A stretch of 64,000 nucleotides of DNA. Origin: Roseateles sp. Its GTDB lineage: Bacteria > Pseudomonadota > Gammaproteobacteria > Burkholderiales > Burkholderiaceae_C. Numbering within the stretch: position 1 is the stretch's first letter; each line of letters starts with the position of its first letter. The notes beneath the pieces are model-generated. The model did not search any database and was not told the DNA's origin. It saw only the letters and a program-made list of their open reading frames with translations. Below are positions 26,507 through 36,467 of the stretch, one piece after another. A program made the translations under genes and the position numbers. Where the stretch lies: the NCBI GenBank assembly GCA_016790285.1, contig JAEUPJ010000039.1:46332-110331 (forward strand), written 5' to 3'.

Positions 26507-26623
26507 GCAGCGGCATTCTGCGAACCAGGGTGGCTTCTGTCGTCGAACCATTCGCGATATCGATATGCGGTTCTTGGTGGGTAGGTCCACTAGAGTCGGG
26601 TCTCTTGCGCATAAGGAGCCGCG

Positions 26624-27505
26624 ATGACCTCACCTCAGCACATCCCCGACCAGGCCTGGCCCTTGTTCGACCGCTACGTGCACGGCGACCTCAGCCGCCG
26701 TGGCTTCCTGGAGCAGGCCGCTGCCTTCACGGGTGGCCCGGCCGGCGCGGCAGCGCTGCTGGCCGCACTCAGCCCCAACTTCGCCGCTGCCCAGCAGGTC
26801 AAGCCTGATGACGCGCGGCTGGCCACGCGGCGCCTGGCCTTTGCGTCGCCTGATGGCAATGGCCAGGTCAACGGCTACCTCGCCAAGCCAGCGGCGGCCG
26901 CGGGCAAGCTGCCCGCCGTGCTGGTGGTGCACGAGAACCGCGGCCTGAACCCGCACATCGAGGACATCGCACGGCGCGTCGCGCTGGCGGGCTATGTGGC
27001 CTATGCGCCCGATGCCCTGACGCCGCTGGGCGGCTACCCGGGCAACGAGGATGAGGCCCGCGCGGCCTTCGCCAAGCTCGACCCGGCCAAGGCGCGTGCC
27101 GACATCGTGGCGGCGGCGCGTGGCCTGCTCACGCTGCCCGAGGCCAACGGCAAGCTCGGCGTGGTGGGCTTTTGCTGGGGTGGCAGCCTCTCCAACCACG
27201 TTGCCACGCAGGTGCCGGAGCTCGCCGTGGCCGTGCCCTTCTACGGTGGTGCGCCCGCGGCGGAGGACGTGCCGCGCATCAAGGCGCGGCTGCTGCTGCA
27301 CTACGCCGCCAACGACGAGCGCATCAATGCAGCCTGGCCTGCCTACGAGGCCGCGCTGAAGGCGGCCGGCGTGCGCTACGAGCAGCACAGCTATCCGGGC
27401 ACGCAGCACGGCTTCAACAACGACACCACGCCGCGTTACGACCCCGCCGCGGCCCAGTTGGCGTGGGAGCGCACGCTCGCGGCGTTCAAGGCCGCGCTGG
27501 GCTGA
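26624..27505 (+). CDS. Exported dienelactone-hydrolase-family protein
   Basis: A 293-residue DLH-family alpha/beta hydrolase. A Tat signal (LSRRGFLEQ, about residues 24-32) and a hydrophobic stretch precede the fold. The nucleophile elbow GFCWGG has Cys, as in dienelactone hydrolase. The acid is in the loop HYAANDERIN and the base is in GTQHGFNND. The oxyanion region is VVHENRGLN. It is transcribed divergently from cysB with 117 bp between them and a good AAGGAG site. The family hydrolyses dienelactone or related esters; the natural substrate here is unknown. Confidence 0.88.
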   Translation: MTSPQHIPDQAWPLFDRYVHGDLSRRGFLEQAAAFTGGPAGAAALLAALSPNFAAAQQVKPDDARLATRRLAFASPDGNGQVNGYLAKPAAAAGKLPAVLVVHENRGLNPHIEDIARRVALAGYVAYAPDALTPLGGYPGNEDEARAAFAKLDPAKARADIVAAARGLLTLPEANGKLGVVGFCWGGSLSNHVATQVPELAVAVPFYGGAPAAEDVPRIKARLLLHYAANDERINAAWPAYEAALKAAGVRYEQHSYPGTQHGFNNDTTPRYDPAAAQLAWERTLAAFKAALG

Positions 27506-27508
27506 GGT

Positions 27509-28108
27509 TCAGACGGCGAAGGCCCACTCGCGGAAGTCGGCATGCCGTGGGCGCTGCTCGGCGGCGGACCGGGCGCGTGCGGCCTCGATCCAGCTCTTGG
27601 CGATCGGGAACGGCCCGAAGCCCGACTCGGCATTGATGTGGCCGACCGGGCCCAGGTTGCTGAAGCTGGCGCCCCAGCGGTGCGCCCAGCGCGCGGCGCT
27701 CGCGGCACTCATCCACGGGTCGGTGCTGCTCGCGATGAGCCGCGTGCGGCGCGGTAGCCGCTGGTGAGGGAGGTCTTCGGCGACGCCGAACTTGTCGGGC
27801 TCGGCCGGGGCCACCAGCAAGGCCTCGCGGATGGGTGAGTCGGGGTGGTCCGCCAGGTGCCGCGCGAGCGCCAGGCAGCCGAAGCTGTGCGCCACCGCGA
27901 GCCACTCGACCTTCTCGCTGCCGCCGTCGCTCACTTCCAGCGTGCGCTGGACGCGTTCGGCCCAGCGCTCCAGCTCGGGCTGGCTCGGGTCGCGCTGCGT
28001 GACCCGGCGGGCATCGCGGTACTGGCCCTGCAGCCAGGTCTGCCAATGGGCCGGGCCGCTGTCGTGCAGGCCCGGGATGATGAGGAGGCGCGGGGGGCGG
28101 TAGGCCAT
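27509..28108 (-). CDS. RBBP9/YdeN-family alpha/beta hydrolase
   Basis: A 199-residue serine-hydrolase fold protein. It starts with RLLIIPGLHDSGPAHWQTWL, then has the nucleophile region VAHSFGCLALARHL (Ser in AHSFG), SSTDPWMSAASA as the acid region and VGHINAESGFG as the base. The length is typical of the family. It is the last gene of the sulfate-transport strand, 13 bp after the TOBE gene, and converges with the dienelactone-hydrolase gene with a 3-bp gap. The physiological substrate is unknown. Confidence 0.85.
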   Translation of the reverse strand: MAYRPPRLLIIPGLHDSGPAHWQTWLQGQYRDARRVTQRDPSQPELERWAERVQRTLEVSDGGSEKVEWLAVAHSFGCLALARHLADHPDSPIREALLVAPAEPDKFGVAEDLPHQRLPRRTRLIASSTDPWMSAASAARWAHRWGASFSNLGPVGHINAESGFGPFPIAKSWIEAARARSAAEQRPRHADFREWAFAV

Positions 28109-28121
28109 GGTGCGGGCCTCG

Positions 28122-28340
28122 TCAGAGCGTGGCGATCGACACTTCGGTCGACTTCACCAGGGCCACGACTTCTCGCCCCACGGCCAGGCCGAGGTCCTTG
28201 ACGGAACGTGTCGTGATGACCGAGGTGACGATGTCGCCGCTGCGGGTGACGACGTCGACTTCGGACACGACGGGGCCTTCGATGATTTCCTTGATCGTGC
28301 CGCGGAACTGGTTGCGCACGTTGATGGCGGTGATGGTCAT
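28122..28340 (-). CDS. Single-TOBE (molbindin-like) oxyanion-binding protein
   Basis: A 72-residue protein consisting of one Mop/TOBE domain. ITAINVRNQFRGTIKEIIEGPVVSEV followed by SVKDLGLAVGREVVALVKSTEVSI is the molbindin signature. Such proteins assemble as hexamers and store molybdate or tungstate. Its position directly downstream of cysA is notable because sulfate and molybdate compete; it may buffer molybdate or sense oxyanions (inference). It was too small to carry any other domain, and no export signal is present. Confidence 0.9.
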   Translation of the reverse strand: MTITAINVRNQFRGTIKEIIEGPVVSEVDVVTRSGDIVTSVITTRSVKDLGLAVGREVVALVKSTEVSIATL

Positions 28341-28432
28341 GCCGTGACTCCTTGAACGGTGGACTCAGTGTGCGAGCCCACCTTCCTTCAGAGAACGAAG
28401 CAATTCGCAGCACGCCATGCGCTGCCTGACTA

Positions 28433-29490
<1,058 letters not shown>

Positions 29491-29494
<4 letters not shown>

Positions 29495-30372
29495 GCTTCC
29501 TTGACTGACTGGCTGGCACGCCACTCGATGAATTGCTTGATCACCAGCGTCACCAGCGCGAGCAGCGCCAGCAGCGACGCGACGGCGAAGGCCGCGGCGA
29601 ACTGGTATTCGTTGTAGAGGATCTCCACGTGCAGCGGCAGCGTGTTGGTCAGGCCACGGATGTGCCCCGACACCACCGACACCGCGCCGAACTCGCCCAT
29701 GGCCCGCGCATTGCACAGGATCACGCCGTACAGCAGCCCCCACTTGATGTTGGGCAGCGTCACGCGGCGGAAGGTCTGCCAGCCGCTGGCGCCCAGCACG
29801 GTGGCGGCCTCTTCCTCGTCCTTGCCCTGGGCCTGCATCAGCGGGATCAGCTCCCGGGCGACAAAGGGGAAGGTCACGAAGATGGTCGCCAGCACGATGC
29901 CCGGCACGGCGAAGATGATCTTGATGTCATGCGCCTGCAGCCACGGGCCGAACCACCCCTGGGCGCCGAAGATCAGCACGTACATCAGGCCCGCGACGAC
30001 CGGCGATACCGAGAACGGCAGGTCGATCAGCGTGATGAGCAGCTGCTTGCCGGGGAACTCGTGCTTGGCGACGAGCCAGGCTGCGCTGACGCCGAACACC
30101 AGGTTCAGCGGCACCGCGATGACGGCTGCCGTGAGCGTGAGCTTGATGGCCGACACGGTCTCTTCGTCAGCCAGCGACGAGAAGTACAGCGCCCAGCCCT
30201 TGCGCAGCGCCTCGGTGAACACGGCCACCAGCGGCAGCAGCAGGAAGATGGCGAAAAAGCCCAGGCCCAGGGCCAGCAGCATGAAGCGCACCCAGGGCGC
30301 CTCGCGCGTGGCGGGGTTGTCTTCGTACTTGGCTCGGGCGCGCGGCGGCGCCATGTGCAGGGCGGTGCTCAT
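29491..30372 (-). CDS. cysW: Sulfate/thiosulfate ABC transporter permease CysW
   Basis: A 293-residue permease with six predicted transmembrane helices and the EAA loop [43 protein letters not shown] is typical of CysW. It overlaps cysA and cysT by 4 bp each (ATGA), a tightly coupled cysTWA operon. Together with CysT it forms the membrane channel of the transporter. Confidence 0.96.
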
Positions 30373-31238
30373 CGCTTGGCGCCTCGTTTCTGGGTCCAGG
30401 CCTGCAGGCCGTTGATGATGAGCAGCAGCACGAAACTCACGATCAGCATGACGGCCGCAATGGCCGTGGCGCCGACGTAGTCGTACTGCTCGAGCTTGGC
30501 GATGATCATCAGCGGCGTGATCTCGCTGACCATCGGGATGTTGCCCGCGATGAAGATCACCGAGCCGTACTCGCCCACGGCGCGCGCGAAGGCGAGCGCA
30601 AAGCCCGTCAGCAGCGCCGGCAGCAGCGTGGGCAGCACGACGTAGCGGAAGGTCGTCCAGCGCTGGGCGCCCAGGCTCGCGGCGGCTTCCTCGAGTTCGG
30701 TTTCCATGTCCTCCAGCACCGGCTGCACCGTGCGCACGATGAACGGCAGCCCGATGAAGATCAGCGCGAGCAGCACGCCCACGGGCGTGAAGGCGATCTT
30801 GGCGCCGCCCTCGCCGAAGAGCGGCGCGAGCAGGCCACCGGGGGCGAAGAGCGAACCGACCCAGCCGTTGGGTGCATACAGCGCGGTGAGCGCGATGCCG
30901 GCCACGGCGGTGGGCAGGGCGAAGGGCAGGTCGATGAGGGCGTCCACCAGCTTCTTGCCCGGGAACTCGTAGCGCACGATGCACCACGCCAGGATGAGGC
31001 CGAAGAAGAGGTTGATGAAGGCGGCGATCAGCGACGCCCCGAAGCTCAGCTTGTACGACGCCATCACGCGCGGCGCCGTGGCGGCTGCCCAGAAGGCGTC
31101 CAGGCCGTGGCCCGACGACTTCAGGAAGACCGCAGCCAGCGGCACCAGCACGATGAGTGACAGGTAGAAGAGCGTGAAGCCCAGCGTCGGCGCGAAGCCG
31201 GGAAGCACATGGCGGCGGGCCGCGGTCAGGAGAGGCAT
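30369..31238 (-). CDS. cysT: Sulfate/thiosulfate ABC transporter permease CysT (CysU)
   Basis: A 289-residue permease with six membrane helices. The EAA loop is [28 protein letters not shown], and [15 protein letters not shown] is diagnostic for CysT. It lies 82 bp after the substrate-binding protein gene and overlaps cysW by 4 bp. Confidence 0.96.
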   Translation of the reverse strand: MPLLTAARRHVLPGFAPTLGFTLFYLSLIVLVPLAAVFLKSSGHGLDAFWAAATAPRVMASYKLSFGASLIAAFINLFFGLILAWCIVRYEFPGKKLVDALIDLPFALPTAVAGIALTALYAPNGWVGSLFAPGGLLAPLFGEGGAKIAFTPVGVLLALIFIGLPFIVRTVQPVLEDMETELEEAAASLGAQRWTTFRYVVLPTLLPALLTGFALAFARAVGEYGSVIFIAGNIPMVSEITPLMIIAKLEQYDYVGATAIAAVMLIVSFVLLLIINGLQAWTQKRGAKR

Positions 31239-31320
31239 GTCAGGGCGGGTGAGAAGGGCGCGGGGCAGGTGATGCAGGCCCGCGCGCCCGGGGGCAGGGG
31301 TGCTGGGGCCTGGCGGGCGA

Positions 31321-32331
31321 TCAGCGCTTGATGGAGGCCATCACCTGGTCGAAGGTGCCGCCGTCGGCGAAGTGGGTCTTGCTGACCTTGGCCCAGCCGC
31401 CCAGCGTCTGGTCCACGGTGAAGAGCTTGATGTTGGCGAAGCGCTGCTGGTGCTTCTTGAAGATGGCCGGGTCGCGCGGGCGGAAGTTGTTGCGGGCGAT
31501 GATCTCCTGGCCTTCCGGGCTCCAGTGGAAGTCCAGGTAAGCCTTGGCGAGTGCGGCGGTGCCCTTCTTGGCCGTCACCTTGTCGACGAGGGCCACCGGC
31601 GCATCGGTCTCGATGGAGATGCTCGGGTTGACCTGCTCGAACTGGCCCTTGCCGAACTCGTTCTCGATCAGCTCCACCTCGGCCTCGAAGGTGACGAGGA
31701 CGTCGCCGATGCCGCGCTGGGTGAAGGTGGTGGTGGCGCCGCGGCCGCCGCCGTCGAGCACCGGCACGTTGGTCAGCACCTTGGTGACGAGTTCGCGCGC
31801 CTGGGCGTCGCTGCCGCCGGTGGCGATCACGCTGCCCCACAGCGCCAGGTAGCTGTAGCGGCCGTTGCCGGTCACCTTGGGGTTGGGGATGATGACCTGC
31901 ACGCCGGGGCGGGCCAGGTCGCTCCAGTCCTTGATGCCCTTGGGGTTGCCCTTGCGCACGAGGAAGGTCATGGTCGACGAGTAGGGCGCCGCGTTGTTCG
32001 GGAAGCGGCTGCGCCAGTCAGCCGGGGTGAGGCCGGTGGTGGCGAGCTGGTCCACGTCGGTGGCCTGGTTCATCGTGACGACGTCGGCCTCCAGGCCGCC
32101 GATCACGGCGCCGATCTGCTTGCTGGAGCCGCCGTGGCTCTGGTTGACCAGCACCGTCTGGCCCTTGGCCTTCTGGGCTGCGATGAAGGCGGGGTTGATC
32201 TGCTTGTACAGCTCGCGCGCGACGTCGTAGGACACGTTCAGCAGCGTCACGTCGCTGGCCATCGCGGGCAGGGCGACCGCGGAGGCGGCCAGGGCGAGGA
32301 GGGCGCGGCGGGTGGGCAGGAAGGTGGGCAT
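31321..32331 (-). CDS. sbp: Sulfate ABC transporter substrate-binding protein (second copy)
   Basis: A 336-residue Sbp with an N-terminal signal (TRRALLALAASAVALPAMA-S). It shares [47 protein letters not shown] and TTTFTQRGIGDVLVTFEAE with the first copy but differs by many substitutions, so the duplication is not recent. It is the first gene of sbp-cysTWA-TOBE-hydrolase. The upstream region holds a candidate CysB-type promoter. Confidence 0.94.
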   Translation of the reverse strand: MPTFLPTRRALLALAASAVALPAMASDVTLLNVSYDVARELYKQINPAFIAAQKAKGQTVLVNQSHGGSSKQIGAVIGGLEADVVTMNQATDVDQLATTGLTPADWRSRFPNNAAPYSSTMTFLVRKGNPKGIKDWSDLARPGVQVIIPNPKVTGNGRYSYLALWGSVIATGGSDAQARELVTKVLTNVPVLDGGGRGATTTFTQRGIGDVLVTFEAEVELIENEFGKGQFEQVNPSISIETDAPVALVDKVTAKKGTAALAKAYLDFHWSPEGQEIIARNNFRPRDPAIFKKHQQRFANIKLFTVDQTLGGWAKVSKTHFADGGTFDQVMASIKR

Positions 32332-32359
32332 GGCTGGGCCGTCGAATGATCGAAAGCCG

Positions 32360-32430
32360 GCAGGGTGCCAAAACTCCCTTATTCAGGGAAGGACAGTTTT
32401 CCTATTTGTTTATGCGAAACCCTGCTTAAG
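32360..32430 (-). promoter_or_regulatory. Candidate promoter/CysB region of the sbp-cysTWA operon
   Basis: An AT-rich island 30-100 bp upstream of the sbp ATG in otherwise GC-rich DNA. It contains the inverted repeat TCCCT-N5-AGGGA (32375-32389) and the half-site-like AATAAGG, similar to CysB targets. A precise -10/-35 pair could not be assigned. Confidence 0.45.
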
Positions 32431-32456
32431 CGTCGTGCACTCCGGTCTAGCGCATG

Positions 32457-32480
32457 AAAAAGGGGAGCCGAAGCTCCCCT
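32457..32480 (-). terminator. Rho-independent terminator of the PEP-CTERM gene at 32500
   Basis: On the minus strand an 8-bp perfect stem AGGGGAGC / GCTCCCCT with a stable TTCG tetraloop is followed by TTTTT. It lies 20 bp after the stop codon. Confidence 0.93.
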
Positions 32481-32499
32481 GGTTGCGGGCCGTGCGGGC

Positions 32500-33288
32500 T
32501 CAGGCGCGATGGGCCTTGCGGCGGGCCAGGCCGGCACCTGCCAGGGCGAGGCCCAGCAGGGCCAGGCTGCCCGGCTCGGGCAGGCGGCCGGTGTTGGCGG
32601 TGGCGAAGTCGAACTCGGCGCCCAGCGTGTAGCCGATGTTCAGGCCGGTCTGCAGGTGCTGGCCGGTCTTGCTGAACTGCTGCATGGTGCCGTTCGTGTC
32701 CACCATCCACAGCGACTGGTCGAGGTGGTCCAGGGCCAGGCCACCGGTGGCCGCGCTGTTCAGCGTGAAGCTGCCCAGCTGCGTGCCGTTCATGCCGTAG
32801 TGGCGCAGCACGTTGCTCGAGAAGCCGATGATCCACAGCGAGTTGTCGGTCTCGTCGTAGGTGATGCCCAGGCTGCCGTTGCCGGCGTTGAACAGCGTCG
32901 TGGCGCCCTGGAAGTCACGGTCGGTGCGAATGACGGCGCCGGTCGTGAACGAGACGGTGTAGTTGAAGGTGCCGTCGGTCGTCGAATCGTCGGTGTCCTG
33001 GTAGCCGCTGACTTCCTCGGCGTAGTTGACACCCGCGTAGGTGCCGTTCAGCGAGTACTTGGCGCCGGCGCCGCAGTTCGTGCCGGCCGGGTTGGTGCGC
33101 ACGTCGTTGTAGACGTTGATGGACCATTCGCAGCCGTTCTGCACCGCCCAGCTGTTCGTGACGGCGTTGCCCTGGACGACGGTGATGCGCTGGCCGCTGA
33201 TCGAGGCGTAGTAGCTGCCGACGGGACCGGCGACGGCCGAGGCACCCGCGATGACGAGGGCGGCGGCGGCGAGGATGTTCTTGATCAT
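32500..33288 (-). CDS. PEP-CTERM surface protein with a sigma-54-type promoter
   Basis: A 262-residue exported protein. Signal peptide (MIKNILAAAALVIAGASAVA-G), a mature region rich in Asn/Thr/Gly with repeated beta-propeller-like turns (GITYDETDNSLWIIG, LALDHLDQSLWMVD), and a C-terminal PEP-CTERM anchor (LPEPGSLALLGLALAG...RRK). The paired 'LGITYDE...LW' and 'GLALDH...LW' segments recall beta-propeller blades. It stands alone as a transcription unit with its own terminator. The upstream -24/-12 element fits RpoN control, as reported for PEP-CTERM genes in Zoogloea. Confidence 0.9.
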   Translation of the reverse strand: MIKNILAAAALVIAGASAVAGPVGSYYASISGQRITVVQGNAVTNSWAVQNGCEWSINVYNDVRTNPAGTNCGAGAKYSLNGTYAGVNYAEEVSGYQDTDDSTTDGTFNYTVSFTTGAVIRTDRDFQGATTLFNAGNGSLGITYDETDNSLWIIGFSSNVLRHYGMNGTQLGSFTLNSAATGGLALDHLDQSLWMVDTNGTMQQFSKTGQHLQTGLNIGYTLGAEFDFATANTGRLPEPGSLALLGLALAGAGLARRKAHRA

Positions 33289-33318
33289 GAGGTGAGACCT
33301 TGTTCGGGGAGGGTTGAG

Positions 33319-33334
33319 CCCCTAAAACTAGGGG
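33319..33334 (-). promoter_or_regulatory. Perfect inverted repeat in the predicted 5' leader of the PEP-CTERM gene
   Basis: CCCCTA-AAAC-TAGGGG, 6-bp arms with a 4-base loop, located between the predicted -12 element and the start codon. It could be an mRNA hairpin or an operator. Confidence 0.45.
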
Positions 33335-33351
33335 TGTCGCAACACCTCGTT

Positions 33352-33368
33352 CGCAAGGACCGGGCCAG
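33352..33368 (-). promoter_or_regulatory. Sigma-54 (-24/-12) promoter candidate
   Basis: On the minus strand it reads CTGGCCCGGTCCTTGCG. Compared with the consensus YTGGCACGRNNNTTGCW it keeps GG and GC exactly 10 bp apart and the TTGC block. It lies 64 bp upstream of the PEP-CTERM ATG. A possible activator site is the inverted repeat GTGTC-N9-GACAC at 33447-33465, about 80 bp further upstream. Confidence 0.65.
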
Positions 33369-33545
33369 GGTGCCCCCTCATTCCAAGGGTTCTCCCATGA
33401 CAGCTTGCGGGCGGGAGCGCCGCGCCGGCGCACCTGGGCCTGCGGGGTGTCATGGGCGCCGACACGCGCATTCCGGGGGCGCAAGGCGTCGTTCGTGAAC
33501 TGGGTCACATCACCCGCAGCACCCTTGCCGTCGTGTGAACAGGCC

Positions 33546-34346
33546 CTAGTTCCGCACGGCGAGCATGGCCGCATAGGCCTTGAAGCAGGCAGTGGCCGGC
33601 TGGCCCACAGCCAGGCCCAGGCCGTCGACGGCATCGTTGGTGACGCTGGCCGTCACCGTGCTGCCGCCGGGCAGCGTCAGCCCGATGAGGGAGGACACCG
33701 CGCCCCGCTCGACGCGCGCGATGGTGCCGGCGAGCTGGTTGCGCGCGGATAGCCGGTAGCCGCCGAAGTCGGTCACCAGCACCACCTCGGAGGCCTTGAC
33801 GAGGGCCAGCGCCTCCTGCCCGATGGCGACCCCGAGTTCCTCGGCCGCCGGCGTCGTCAGCGAGACGCTGAGGGTGGGGCCGCCTCCGGTCAGCGCGAGG
33901 CGTACCAGCGTCGTGGAGGGGCCGGGCTGCACGGCCTGGACCGTGCCGGTGAACTGGTTGCGGGCAGTGGTCTTCATGGCCATCCTCTTGAGCAGGGTGT
34001 CGAGCGCGGGTTGGGTGGCCAGCCAGTCGGCCTGTTCCCGCAGGAACAGGGCATGGCGGGCCTGCAGCGTGCGCCAGGCGGCGAGCAAGGCCTGGCCTTC
34101 GGGGGTGAGTCGCGAGCCGCCGCCGCCGGCGCCGCCCGTGGTGCGCTCCAGCAGCGGGGCGTGCGTCAGCGCCTCGGCGGCCTGCAGCACGAGCCAGGCG
34201 CCCTTGTAGCTGTAGCCGGCCACGCGGGCCGACTTCTGCAGCGAGCCGGTCAGGGCCAGCGCCGCCAGCAGGTCGAAAAAGCGTGCGTCCAGCCGGCCGG
34301 CCAGGCGCAGCTCGCCTTGCAGCAGCGGCTGGTCCGCGTCTGTCAC
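33546..34346 (-). CDS. modE: Molybdate-responsive regulator ModE (HTH plus two TOBE domains)
   Basis: A 266-residue ModE. The N-terminal winged helix (about 15-110) has LAALALTGSLQKSARVAGYSYKGAW, and the Gly-rich wing reads RTTGGAGGGGSRLTPEG. Two Mop/TOBE domains follow (ARNQFTGTV from about 128 and ARNQLAGTI from about 200), each with the VKASEV-type or equivalent end. It represses the mod operon when molybdate is bound. Here it is the last gene of modBACE, overlapping modC as ATGA. Confidence 0.95.
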   Translation of the reverse strand: MTDADQPLLQGELRLAGRLDARFFDLLAALALTGSLQKSARVAGYSYKGAWLVLQAAEALTHAPLLERTTGGAGGGGSRLTPEGQALLAAWRTLQARHALFLREQADWLATQPALDTLLKRMAMKTTARNQFTGTVQAVQPGPSTTLVRLALTGGGPTLSVSLTTPAAEELGVAIGQEALALVKASEVVLVTDFGGYRLSARNQLAGTIARVERGAVSSLIGLTLPGGSTVTASVTNDAVDGLGLAVGQPATACFKAYAAMLAVRN

Positions 34347-35053
34347 AGCGGACGCTCCAGTTCCGCGCGCAGGTCGGGGTCGCTGGCGAGCAGGCGGCGC
34401 CGCACGCCGCCGCCGTCGAGCACGTGCACCTCGTCGGCCAGGGCGAGCACGTCGTCGGGGTCATGGCTGACGATGACGGCCGGGATGCCCAGCCGTTCCC
34501 GCAGCAGGCGCAGTTCCTCGCGCAGCTGCCGGCGCAGCGTGGTGTGCAGCGCGGCGAAGGGCTCGTCCAGCAGCAGCACTTGCGGGCGGCAGGCGAGGGC
34601 GCGGGCCAGGGCCACGCGCTGCTGCTGGCCGCCGGAGAGGGCGGCGGGCTTGCTGCGTGCCAGTGCCGTGAGGCCGAAGGCGGCCATGAGCTCCTCGACC
34701 CGCAGCGCGTCATCGGGCCGCAGGCGCTGGCGCCAGCTCGTCAGCCCGAAGGCGATGTTCTGCTGCACGTTCAGGTGCGGGAAGAGGGCGTACTGCTGGA
34801 AGAGGTAGCCCACGCCGCGGGCGTCGGGGGGCAGGTCGATGCCGGCCTGCGTGTCCAGCAGGGTGCGCCCGTTGAGCCGCACGTGCCCGGCGGTGACGGG
34901 CAGCAGCCCGGCCATCGCCTGCAACGTCAGCGACTTGCCGGCGCCCGACGGGCCGTACAGCGCCACGAAGGGCGCGTCGGTGGCGAAGGCGATGTCCAAG
35001 TCGAAGCGGCGTCGCGCGTCGCTGACCGAGAGCTGAAGGCGGACGTCGATCAA
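34343..35053 (-). CDS. modC: Molybdate ABC transporter ATPase ModC, lacking the C-terminal TOBE domain
   Basis: A 236-residue ABC ATPase. Walker A is GPSGAGKSLT, the signature is LSGGQQQRVALARAL, Walker B is [11 protein letters not shown], and the switch is VSHDPDDVLALAD. Typical ModC is about 350 residues with a C-terminal regulatory TOBE domain; this one ends just after the ATPase fold. The two TOBE domains of the adjacent ModE, and the stand-alone TOBE protein near cysA, may take over oxyanion sensing. The start overlaps the modA stop as ATGA. Confidence 0.93.
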   Translation of the reverse strand: MIDVRLQLSVSDARRRFDLDIAFATDAPFVALYGPSGAGKSLTLQAMAGLLPVTAGHVRLNGRTLLDTQAGIDLPPDARGVGYLFQQYALFPHLNVQQNIAFGLTSWRQRLRPDDALRVEELMAAFGLTALARSKPAALSGGQQQRVALARALACRPQVLLLDEPFAALHTTLRRQLREELRLLRERLGIPAVIVSHDPDDVLALADEVHVLDGGGVRRRLLASDPDLRAELERPL

Positions 35054-35787
35054 GGCCGCGCGAAGCCGTGACGGGCGAGGACGGCCTGCGCCTCCTCGCT
35101 GGCCAGGAAGTCGACGAAGGCGCGCGCGAGCGCCGGCTGGCGGCTGTCGGCGACGGCCGCGGCCGGGTAGGTGACCGGCGCGTGGCCGCCCACCGTCTGG
35201 GCGACACGCAGGCGGTCGCGGGCGAGTTCAACATCGGTCCGGTAGACGAAACCCGCGTCGGCCTCGCCGCGGGCAACGTAGTCGAGCACCTGGCGCACGT
35301 TGTCGGCGAACACGAGCTTGGCCTGCAGGGCGCCCCACAGCTGCGCAGCCTCCAGCGCCTGCTGGGTGTAGCGGCCGACCGGCACCGAGGCGACCTTGCC
35401 CACGGCGATGCGCCGCACGCCGGGCAGGGCGAGGTCCGCCACCGACTTCACGGCGCTGTCGGGCGGCGTGACCAGCACCAGCGCATTGGCCGCGAAGTCG
35501 CGCCGGGTCTCGGTCGCGATGAGCTTTTGCGCAGCGGCGCGGTTCATCGTCTCCTGATCGGCGCTGGCGAAGACATCCACGGGCGCGCCCTGCGCGATCT
35601 GCTGCAGCAGCACGCCCGAGGCGGCGAAGTTCATGCGTAGGCTCACGCCGGGCCGGCTCGCCTCGAAGCGCGGGGCGAGCACCTTGAAGGCGTCGGTGAG
35701 GCTGGTGGCGGCCGAGACGGTGAGCTGCTGGGCCGACGCCAGCAGCGGCAGTGCGGCCAGGGCCAGGGTGAGCAGGCGTTTTGTCAT
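35050..35787 (-). CDS. modA: Molybdate-binding periplasmic protein ModA
   Basis: A 245-residue substrate-binding protein with a signal peptide (LAALPLLASA-Q). Diagnostic motifs are LTVSAATSLTDAFKVL, FNFAASGVLLQQI in the form NFAASG, GAPVDVFASADQETM and GKVASVPVGRYTQQAL. It delivers molybdate or tungstate to ModBC. Both ends overlap neighbours by 4 bp. Confidence 0.95.
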   Translation of the reverse strand: MTKRLLTLALAALPLLASAQQLTVSAATSLTDAFKVLAPRFEASRPGVSLRMNFAASGVLLQQIAQGAPVDVFASADQETMNRAAAQKLIATETRRDFAANALVLVTPPDSAVKSVADLALPGVRRIAVGKVASVPVGRYTQQALEAAQLWGALQAKLVFADNVRQVLDYVARGEADAGFVYRTDVELARDRLRVAQTVGGHAPVTYPAAAVADSRQPALARAFVDFLASEEAQAVLARHGFARP

Positions 35788-36464
35788 GGGGTGCGCTGGA
35801 GGAAGCGGTTGGAGAGCACGAGCACGGCGACCGACACCGCCGAGACGACGAGCGCCAGCGCCAGCGCGACGTCGTCGCGCCCGGCCTGCACGGCGTCGTA
35901 GATGGCCATGGAGGCGGTCTGCGTCTGGCCGGGGATGGCGCCGGCCACCATCAGCGAGGCGCCGAACTCGCCCATGGCCCGCGCGAAGGCGAGCAGCGTG
36001 CCGGCCAGGATGCCGGGCCAGGCCAGTGGCAGCGTGACCCGAACAAACGTGCTCCAGCGCGACTGCCGCAGCGTGCGCGCGGCGGCCTCGAGGTTGCGGT
36101 CCACCTGCGCGAAGGCGCTGCTGGCGGCCTTGAGCACGAGTGGCAGTGCCACGAGCGTGGACGCGATGACGGCGCCGTGCCAATGGAAGATGACCGTGTA
36201 GTCGAAGTGCTCGCGCAGCCAGGCGCCCAGCGTGCTGCGGCGCCCCATCAGCACGAGGATGCCGTAGCCCAGCACGGTGGGCGGCAGCACCAGGGGCAGC
36301 ATGCACACGGCCTCCAGCACGCTGCGCCCCGGCAGCCGGGTGCGCGCGAACAGCCAGGCCAGGCCCAGCCCGAGCACCAGGGCCAGCAGCGTGGCCACGC
36401 CGGCCACGCGCAGCGACAGCGCCAGCGGCGCGGCGTCGAACTGGGTCCAGAGATCCGGCGTCAT
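35784..36464 (-). CDS. modB: Molybdate ABC transporter permease ModB
   Basis: A 226-residue permease with five hydrophobic helices. The EAA loop is EAAARTLRQSRWSTFVRVTLPLAWPGIL, and MLPLVLPPTVLGYGIL is typical of ModB. The start at 36464 is chosen because the ModE box lies immediately upstream; the longer frame (36515) would translate through the operator. It is first in a modB-modA-modC-modE operon, an unusual order compared with modABC. Confidence 0.94.
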   Translation of the reverse strand: MTPDLWTQFDAAPLALSLRVAGVATLLALVLGLGLAWLFARTRLPGRSVLEAVCMLPLVLPPTVLGYGILVLMGRRSTLGAWLREHFDYTVIFHWHGAVIASTLVALPLVLKAASSAFAQVDRNLEAAARTLRQSRWSTFVRVTLPLAWPGILAGTLLAFARAMGEFGASLMVAGAIPGQTQTASMAIYDAVQAGRDDVALALALVVSAVSVAVLVLSNRFLQRTP

Positions 36465-36467
36465 GGT

